Shown in pieces: positions 13,729-18,337 of a stretch of 18,337 nt of DNA. The position numbers and the translations under genes are program-made. Below the pieces are notes generated by a model, which did not search any database, was not told the origin of the DNA, and saw only the letters and a list, made by a program, of their open reading frames with translations. Source of the stretch: Aquificaceae bacterium. Its GTDB lineage: Bacteria > Aquificota > Aquificia > Aquificales > Aquificaceae. Positions within the stretch are counted from its first letter, which is position 1; each line of letters opens with the position of its first letter. The DNA lies in NCBI GenBank assembly GCA_015492115.1, contig WGFS01000100.1:1-18337 (forward strand). Direction: 5' to 3'.

Positions 13729-14587
13729 TATAGGCGGAACCTTCATAAAAGTCCTGTGGGAAGACGGTAGCAGAGAAAAGCATTTCATAAAGAACCTCAA
13801 GGACAACAGGGAGAGATTTCTTGAGAAGATAAAGGAGATAGTTGAGGAGGGAGATCCCACAGGTGTGGGGATAGCGGTCGCGGGCTTCACCTCCAGATCG
13901 GGAAAGGTCTTCAAGTCTCCGAACATACCCGTCCTTGACGGCGTTGATTTTCAGGAGCTCTTTAGAGACAGGGACTTTGACATAGTTGTGGGAAACGACG
14001 TTACTGTCGCCAGCTTCGGAGAGTGGTTCTTTGACCACAGGGAGAGCGAGGTTCTCATACTTATAGCTGTGGGAACCGGGCTTGGAGGAGGACTCGTCAT
14101 CGGAGGTGCTCCCTTCTTGGGGGTGTGCGGATCTGCCATGGAGGTCGGGCACCATATAGTGCAGAAGGGGGGATACCCCTGTAACTGTGGAAGACATGGT
14201 TGCTGGGAGGCGTACTGTTCCTCCTACGGTCTCCAGAGGATCTACGCAGAGCTCGGTGGGGAAACCTTAAAGGACTACGAGATAGTTGAGAGGGCTAAGG
14301 GTGGCGAGAGGACCGCGCTCAGCGCGGTGGAGAGATTCAAGGAATACCTGTATTTAGGTCTGATGAACATGGTTCACATATTCAACCCGGACACCCTGGT
14401 TCTGGGTGGTGGGCTTATTGAGAGCATGGAGGAGCTCCTTTCAGATGCAGGTGATAAGGTCAGGGAACTCTCGGAGGATCTGCCCGCGTCCTGTGTGTCC
14501 GTACACTTCTCACGTGCTGGTGAGTTCCTGGGTGCGAGGGGGGCGCTCGCTTTCATAAAGAGTTATAAAACCGATATTAATGGTTGA
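13712..14587 (+). CDS. ROK-family sugar kinase (glucokinase-like)
   Basis: ATP-dependent hexose kinase of the ROK family, probably a glucokinase, though N-acetylated sugars cannot be excluded. The phosphate-binding opening is GVDIGGTFIKVLW. The catalytic Asp is in GNDVTVASFGEW, and the second phosphate loop is AVGTGLGGGLVIGG. The ROK zinc signature is complete: EVGHHI followed by CNCGRHGCWEAYCS, giving His plus three Cys. The adenosine region LGGGLIES is present. Length (291 aa) is normal. There is no N-terminal DNA-binding domain, so it is an enzyme rather than a ROK repressor. ATG 13712 lies 17 bases inside the preceding gene, with GGAG at 13701-13704. Confidence 0.9.
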   Translation: MLKGVDIGGTFIKVLWEDGSREKHFIKNLKDNRERFLEKIKEIVEEGDPTGVGIAVAGFTSRSGKVFKSPNIPVLDGVDFQELFRDRDFDIVVGNDVTVASFGEWFFDHRESEVLILIAVGTGLGGGLVIGGAPFLGVCGSAMEVGHHIVQKGGYPCNCGRHGCWEAYCSSYGLQRIYAELGGETLKDYEIVERAKGGERTALSAVERFKEYLYLGLMNMVHIFNPDTLVLGGGLIESMEELLSDAGDKVRELSEDLPASCVSVHFSRAGEFLGARGALAFIKSYKTDING

Positions 14588-16146
14588 TGGAAGGAAGAAA
14601 GGTTGAGGGAGTCTTCTTAGACACCGCCATACTCAGGAACAAGGCTTACGAGGCGTATGAAACCGCCAGGGTCTACGAGATAAGGATACTATCCAGGGTT
14701 CCCGAGGCTCTCCTCGCATCACTGGGAGATGTAGGTTCGCGCTTCCGTGCTACCGTGAAGTCTCTGGACTCAGAAAAGGTGGTTCTCATGCTGGAAAACG
14801 GCTATGAAGTTGAGGCTGAGAACAGGCTCGCTATGCCTGTCAAGATGGGAGAGGAGCTGAACCTTGTGCTTGAGTCTAAAGATCCCATAACGCTGAGAGT
14901 TGAACGTTCCTTCTCGGGGGTAAGGGGTGTCAGAGACCTCCTGAGTTCTCTGCTGAGTATAGATGCCTTCCCTTTAAAGGCTGACAGTCTGAAGGAGACC
15001 GTTGAAAATTCAGGGATCGTGTATGAGAGGAAGGTGTGGGACTTCCTGAGAGGTGTTCTGGGAGAGGAAGAACTCGCGAGGGATGTGAAGTATCAGGTTC
15101 TTAAAGCTTTGAACGAGGCGGACACGAAAGGCTTGGAGGCGGTCCTTAGAGAGGTAGTTCTGCCGGAGGAACTTGGGAAGAGGGTTTCCTCTCTCCTTGA
15201 GAAGGCTGAGAAGGGAGAGAAGGCTGAGTTCTTTCGTGAACTCGTCTTCCTGGAGAGGGAGCTTGACGCAAAGATAAACGACAACGAGCGGAGGGCTGAC
15301 TTCATAAGAGAGACAGTAAGGAATCTCACGCGCTCGCTGGTAAAGGATCTTACGGAGAGAACCGCCCTGATAGGGCTGAAGTTTACGGTAAATCGGAAGA
15401 TCCTTGATCCTATGGAGAAGAACCCTAAAACGCTAAGCGTGTTCAGGGAAGCTCTTAAAAGTCTTGAGAACAACCGTATGCAGGAGTTCGTCCAGAAGCT
15501 TAATCTGGTAGGCTTAAAGCTCACAAACCCTGAGGAGCTACCCTTACACAGGGATAAGCTCGTGTCCCTTATGAGGGATCTGGTTAGGGGTGCGAACACC
15601 TTCCTGAGCTCAAAGCTGGAGACGGAGGATGTGGATGCCATATCACGGGAGCTTAGAAAGCTCTCCGAAGAGAGGGGTAAGCTATCCGAGCTGAGGGAAA
15701 GGCTCACCTCTGAACTACCAGCGGAGGTGAAAAAGAATCTCACAAGACTTGAGGGGATAAACTACATGCAGTCTTTTTTCATAGCCCAGGAGGGGAACAG
15801 GTTCGTGGTTCCCTTCAGGGTGGAGGAGGGGAAGGGTGTTCTTGCCCTCTCCATGAAGGACTCCTTCAGGATCTTTGTCAAGCTCAACTTTGAGGAGGGT
15901 TTCCTGGGCATTCTGATGGAGGCACCGAGAAGGGAAAACCCCGACTACGTGAACCTTATGTTCAGGACGGATATAGAAAGGCTCAGGCTGGAGCTTGAGA
16001 ACTCACTCCCTTCCCTGAAAGATGAGCTGTCCGATCTTGGGCTTGAGGTTAAAAGGCTTGAGGTGGTGAAGGATAGAGAGGAATCCTTTGAGAGGGAGCT
16101 CGCGGGGGAGGTCGGTGAGGAGGGTGTTTTCAACCTGAGGGTTTGA
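14587..16146 (+). CDS. FliK-like (hook-length control-type) protein, divergent
   Basis: A 519-residue hydrophilic protein, mostly charged helix with a long lysine/glutamate-rich middle (about residues 150-400) and no membrane segment. The C-terminal ~120 residues switch to alternating beta-strands (FFIAQEGNRFVVPFRVEEGKG, FRIFVKLNFEEGFLGILMEAP, YVNLMFRTDIERLRLELENSL) and end in LKDELSDLGLEVKRLEV. This strand-helix plan, with L..L...L..LGL, matches the FliK C-terminal domain, which measures hook length and switches export substrates through FlhB. The next gene encodes a FlhB C-terminal-type domain, which strengthens the call. I chose ATG 14587 over TTG 14584; neither has a clear ribosome binding site. 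FliK identity is probable, not certain. Confidence 0.6.
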   Translation: MEGRKVEGVFLDTAILRNKAYEAYETARVYEIRILSRVPEALLASLGDVGSRFRATVKSLDSEKVVLMLENGYEVEAENRLAMPVKMGEELNLVLESKDPITLRVERSFSGVRGVRDLLSSLLSIDAFPLKADSLKETVENSGIVYERKVWDFLRGVLGEEELARDVKYQVLKALNEADTKGLEAVLREVVLPEELGKRVSSLLEKAEKGEKAEFFRELVFLERELDAKINDNERRADFIRETVRNLTRSLVKDLTERTALIGLKFTVNRKILDPMEKNPKTLSVFREALKSLENNRMQEFVQKLNLVGLKLTNPEELPLHRDKLVSLMRDLVRGANTFLSSKLETEDVDAISRELRKLSEERGKLSELRERLTSELPAEVKKNLTRLEGINYMQSFFIAQEGNRFVVPFRVEEGKGVLALSMKDSFRIFVKLNFEEGFLGILMEAPRRENPDYVNLMFRTDIERLRLELENSLPSLKDELSDLGLEVKRLEVVKDREESFERELAGEVGEEGVFNLRV

Positions 16147-16147
16147 T

Positions 16148-16420
16148 ATGGAAGAGAAAAGGAAGAAGGCGGTCGCTCTCAGGTACTCTGCTGACAGAGA
16201 CAGGGCTCCCGTTGTGGTCGCAAAGGGGGTGGGTGAGCTCGCTGAGAGGATACTTGAGCTCGCCAGGAAGGAGGGAGTGCCTATACTTGAAGACAAGCAC
16301 CTTATAGAGGCTCTGCTGAAGATGGAGGTCTTTGAAGAGATACCTCCCGTCCTTTACGAGGCTGTCGCTAAGGTTCTTGTTTTCGTTCAGGAAGCTCGGA
16401 AGAGGTCTTCTCAACGATGA
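16148..16420 (+). CDS. Stand-alone FlhB C-terminal-domain protein (FhlB/YlqH type)
   Basis: A 90-residue cytosolic protein equivalent to the segment of FlhB after its NPTH self-cleavage site: KKAVALRYSADRDRAPVVVAKGVGELAERILELARKEGVPILEDKHLIEALLKMEVFEEIPPVLYEAVAKVLVFV. In full FlhB this domain controls which substrates the flagellar export machine accepts. Here the membrane part and the NPTH motif are absent; the protein starts where NPTH would be, with EKRKK instead. Similar solo proteins are known (YlqH of Bacillus), next to a FliK-like gene as here. A substrate-switching or FlhB-modulating role is inferred. Its last 53 bases are antisense to the nfeD-like gene. Confidence 0.85.
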   Translation: MEEKRKKAVALRYSADRDRAPVVVAKGVGELAERILELARKEGVPILEDKHLIEALLKMEVFEEIPPVLYEAVAKVLVFVQEARKRSSQR

Positions 16421-17684
16421 GTCTGAGTCCCTTGAGTGCGACAACCTTGACAGGGTCTCCCTTCCTTATCTCCTCTGAGCTCAGGGCGTCCCATATCTCA
16501 CCGTGGACGAGAACCTTCCCCTTCCCCTTCCTGAAGTCGGTTATAGCCTCTCCCTCCTCACCTATCATGCCCTCCGCACCCGTGAGCTTTTTCCTCCTCT
16601 GAGCCTTCAAACCCAGCCTTCCAGCTACAAGGAAGAAGAGGGCGCTCGCAAGCACCACCCCGGTTATGACGGATCTGGGGATCTCCCCGTAGGGGGACTC
16701 GGGCTCTATTAGAAATAGAGAGCCCAGGGCGAGGGATATAACCCCTCCAACCGCAAGGGCTCCAAAGGTCGGTGTTATCAGCTCAAGGACGAAGAGAAGA
16801 ATTCCCAGAACTATGAGGAAAAGACCGAGCCAGTTCATGGATATAAGGGAGAGCCCGTAGAGACCGAGGAGGAGGCATATAGCTCCCACCACACCCGGTA
16901 TGACCGCACCCGGATTGTAGAGCTCAAAGAATATGCCGTAGAAGCCGAGCATGAGGAGAAGGTAGGCGACCGTCGGGTTTGTGATTATCTTCAGGAACTC
17001 CTCCTTGAAGCTCTCCTTGATCTGGACGACCTCAACGCCCTTCGTTCTTATCTCTACCTCCCTTCCAAGTTTGCTTACCTTCTTCCCGTCTATCTTCTCA
17101 AGGAGCTCTCCAAGGTCTCGGGCTATCAGGTCTATGACTCCCTCCTTGAGGGCTTCCTCTGCGGAGAGGGAGAGGCTCTCCTTCACCATCCTTTCAACTA
17201 CCTTCACGTTCCTCCCCTTCTCCTCTGCGATGCTCCTGACAAAGGCGAGCATATCCTGAAGTATCTTCTCCTTCATAACGTCCTTCTCTTCCTTCTTCCC
17301 CTTTCCCGTGGGCACTCCCCCTATCTGAACGGGGTGTGCAGCGCCTATGTTTGTTCCCGGAGCCATGACCGCTATGTCCGCCGAGATGGTTATGATCGCA
17401 CCCGCCGATGCAGCTCTTCCACCGGGAGGATAGACAAAGACAACCACAGGCAGGGGACTCCTCTCAAACCTCTGAACGACCCTGCGCATGGACTCAGCCA
17501 GCCCACCGGGGGTGTTCAACAGGAGGACGAAGAGGGTTCCACCCTCCATCTCAGCCTTAGTGAGGGATCTGTCTATGTAATCCACTGTTATGGGCGTTAT
17601 TGCGCCGTCCCACTTTGCGACAAAGACCTTTGAGAAGGAGAGGCTTGCGAGGAAGAACAGGAGTACGAAGACTCTGAACATCAC
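16368..17684 (-). CDS. NfeD-family membrane-bound serine protease (ClpP-class)
   Basis: A full-length (438 aa) long-form NfeD. The signal peptide is residues 1-18. A periplasmic ClpP-like serine protease domain has LLLNTPGG, then GGRAASAGAIITISADIAVMAPGTNIGAAHPV, with Ser93 as the nucleophile and Lys140 (KEKILQDML) at the general-base position, as in the archaeal protease PH1510 (Ser97/Lys138). Next come about five membrane helices (about 230-365) and a C-terminal OB-fold NfeD domain (LTGAEGMIGEEGEAITDFRKGKGKVLVHGEIWDALS). Such proteases usually pair with a stomatin/QmcA gene, which is not adjacent here. The start is GTG 17684 or ATG 17681; a minus-strand TATAAT ends only 5 bases upstream, so the message is probably leaderless. 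The 3' end overlaps the FlhB-like gene by 53 bases. Confidence 0.92.
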   Translation of the reverse strand: MMFRVFVLLFFLASLSFSKVFVAKWDGAITPITVDYIDRSLTKAEMEGGTLFVLLLNTPGGLAESMRRVVQRFERSPLPVVVFVYPPGGRAASAGAIITISADIAVMAPGTNIGAAHPVQIGGVPTGKGKKEEKDVMKEKILQDMLAFVRSIAEEKGRNVKVVERMVKESLSLSAEEALKEGVIDLIARDLGELLEKIDGKKVSKLGREVEIRTKGVEVVQIKESFKEEFLKIITNPTVAYLLLMLGFYGIFFELYNPGAVIPGVVGAICLLLGLYGLSLISMNWLGLFLIVLGILLFVLELITPTFGALAVGGVISLALGSLFLIEPESPYGEIPRSVITGVVLASALFFLVAGRLGLKAQRRKKLTGAEGMIGEEGEAITDFRKGKGKVLVHGEIWDALSSEEIRKGDPVKVVALKGLRLIVEKTSSELPERKQEP

Positions 17685-17689
17685 CCTTA

Positions 17690-17697
17690 ATTATAAT
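17690..17697. promoter_or_regulatory. Palindromic ATTATAAT: shared -10 of divergent nfeD-like and rimI genes
   Basis: The 21-base gap between the two start codons holds one self-complementary ATTATAAT. On the + strand TATAAT (17692-17697) ends 8 bases before the rimI ATG. On the minus strand TATAAT (17695-17690) ends 5 bases before the nfeD-like GTG. Neither gene has a Shine-Dalgarno sequence at usable spacing, so both mRNAs would be leaderless or nearly so. Confidence 0.55.
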
Positions 17698-17705
17698 TTC
17701 AAGCG

Positions 17706-18158
17706 ATGGAGCTTCATGTGAGAGAGATGAGAGAGGAAGACCTCCCCGTGGTCTATGAGATCAACGTGAACTCCTTCACCACGGACGCCTGGAGCATGGA
17801 TTCTCTGAGGAGGGAGTTCAAGCTTCCCTATTCAAGGAAGTATGTCCTTGAGACCGAAGGGAGTATGGTAGGCTACGCTATCCTCTGGCTTATAAAGGAG
17901 GAGGCCTTCATAATGACCTTCGCCATCCACCCAGGGTACAGGGGCAGGGGTGTAGGCAGGTGGTTCCTCTCCGAACTTCTGGAAAAACTCAGGGGTGAGG
18001 CGAGGGTTGTCCAGCTTGACGTAAGGAAGTCAAATCTTCAGGCTATAAAGCTTTACAGATCTCTGGGCTTCAAGATAGTCAGGGAGAGACCCAAGTTCTA
18101 CTCCGACGGTGAGACCGCTCTGGTTATGGAGCTTGAGCTGAGCAAAGAGCTGGTATAA
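17706..18158 (+). CDS. rimI: RimI-type GNAT N-acetyltransferase
   Basis: A 150-residue GNAT enzyme that transfers acetyl from acetyl-CoA to an N-terminal amine. RimI acetylates the N-terminal alanine of ribosomal protein S18. The acetyl-CoA loop is HPGYRGRGVGRWFLSEL. The following LDVRKSNLQAIKLYRSLGFKIV block and the final YSDGETALVMEL are typical of RimI. The N-terminal VREMREEDLPVVYEIN opens the fold as expected. The target cannot be proved from sequence; relatives in thermophiles can have broad peptide specificity. The start at 17706 lies 8 bases after a -10 box with no ribosome binding site. The stop codon overlaps the promoter of the next gene. Confidence 0.85.
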   Translation: MELHVREMREEDLPVVYEINVNSFTTDAWSMDSLRREFKLPYSRKYVLETEGSMVGYAILWLIKEEAFIMTFAIHPGYRGRGVGRWFLSELLEKLRGEARVVQLDVRKSNLQAIKLYRSLGFKIVRERPKFYSDGETALVMELELSKELV

Positions 18159-18159
18159 T
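18154..18159 (+). promoter_or_regulatory. Probable -10 box (TATAAT) overlapping the rimI stop, leaderless start downstream
   Basis: TATAAT contains the rimI TAA stop (18156-18158) and ends 8 bases before ATG 18168. Predicted initiation falls within about two bases of the start codon, and no ribosome binding site is present. Confidence 0.45.
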
Positions 18160-18167
18160 TAAACACC

Positions 18168-18337
18168 ATGAAGGTAGCGGAGTATATAAAGCAGGGGCTC
18201 AAAAACTTCGTTGAGACCGAAGGGGAAGGTATAAGCGGGACATGCTCTCAAGGTTGCCACAGGGTCACCGTTTTCGTCAGGAAGGAAGGGGGAAAGGTGG
18301 TTGATTGCAAGTTCAACGCCACCAAAAGGTGCAAGAA
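18168..18337 (+). CDS. IscU/NifU-like cysteine protein, 3'-truncated by window edge
   Basis: The open frame runs from ATG 18168 to the window end (56 complete codons). An N-terminal helix (VAEYIKQGLKNFVE) is followed by SGTCSQGCHRVTVFVRKEGGKVVDCKFNATKRCKK. This resembles the Fe-S scaffold IscU/NifU N-terminal plan, where a first cysteine loop (PACGD) precedes two strands ending ...IEDVKFKTFGC. Here CSQGC would replace the first loop, with DCKF...KRC aligned to the second. There are four cysteines in view, one or two more than IscU has in this stretch, and the usual C-G-D and G-C-G motifs are altered. It could be a diverged scaffold or another metal-binding protein. The missing C-terminus would decide. 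Confidence 0.5.
   Translation, partial: MKVAEYIKQGLKNFVETEGEGISGTCSQGCHRVTVFVRKEGGKVVDCKFNATKRCK

Noticed and set aside
15195..15235. Short tandem repeat (GAGAAGGCTGAG-like) in the FliK-like gene
   Set aside because: Two imperfect copies only, explained by a Lys/Glu/Ala-rich helix in the coding sequence.
15093..15743. 216-codon open frame on the minus strand
   Set aside because: It is antisense to the FliK-like gene, is overloaded with Ser/Arg/Phe from reverse-read GAG/AAG-rich codons, and matches no family pattern.

Overview
The window is 18.3 kb of dense, ordinary bacterial chromosome. The proteins resemble those of deep-branching thermophiles, and arginine and isoleucine are written mainly as AGG/AGA and ATA. 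Unrelated housekeeping genes are packed with overlapping ends. Together these suggest an Aquificales-like (Aquificaceae) hyperthermophile. This placement is inferred from protein style, codon use and scattered gene order; there is no rRNA here to confirm it.

Layout. (1) 1-2811: the 3' part of uvrC, a small membrane protein, and an ExoIII/Xth-type AP endonuclease. (2) 2808-6994: a tightly overlapping + strand run holding a one-domain EamA membrane protein, a DUF454-like mini membrane protein, panB (pantothenate synthesis), a PilB/GspE secretion ATPase, a secreted DUF3108 protein and a TPR protein. (3) 6998-8979, minus strand: the ktrB-ktrA potassium uptake pair, divergent from (4) a DEDDy 3'-5' exonuclease at 9017-9730. 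(5) 9731-10120: a 390-bp stretch without a complete gene. I read it as a shrunken IS200/IS605-type element on the minus strand that keeps both hairpin ends, the last ~52 codons of a tnpB-like gene and an omega-RNA-like string of stem-loops. It lies directly upstream of tRNA-Ser(GGA). (6) 10268-11828: DUF2892 protein, ruvX/yqgF and mltG. (7) 11868-16420: DUF2267 protein, corA, a membrane-anchored unknown, a ROK sugar kinase, a FliK-like protein and a stand-alone FlhB C-terminal-domain protein. (8) 16368-17684, minus: an NfeD-family membrane serine protease that overlaps the FlhB-like gene tail to tail. (9) 17706-18337: a RimI-type acetyltransferase and the start of an IscU/NifU-like cysteine protein cut by the window end.

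Genes inside each run overlap by 4-23 bases, so translation is probably coupled. Functional themes are mixed within runs, with three local partnerships: ktrB-ktrA, ruvX-mltG, and the FliK-like/FlhB-like pair.

Two regional signals stand out. First, many start codons lie only 5-9 bases downstream of a TATAAT/TAAAAT box with no Shine-Dalgarno sequence, pointing to leaderless mRNAs. In both divergent gaps one palindromic ATTATAAT could serve as the -10 element for both directions. Second, the 9748-10089 element is a candidate TnpB-less omega-RNA/IS605 derivative.
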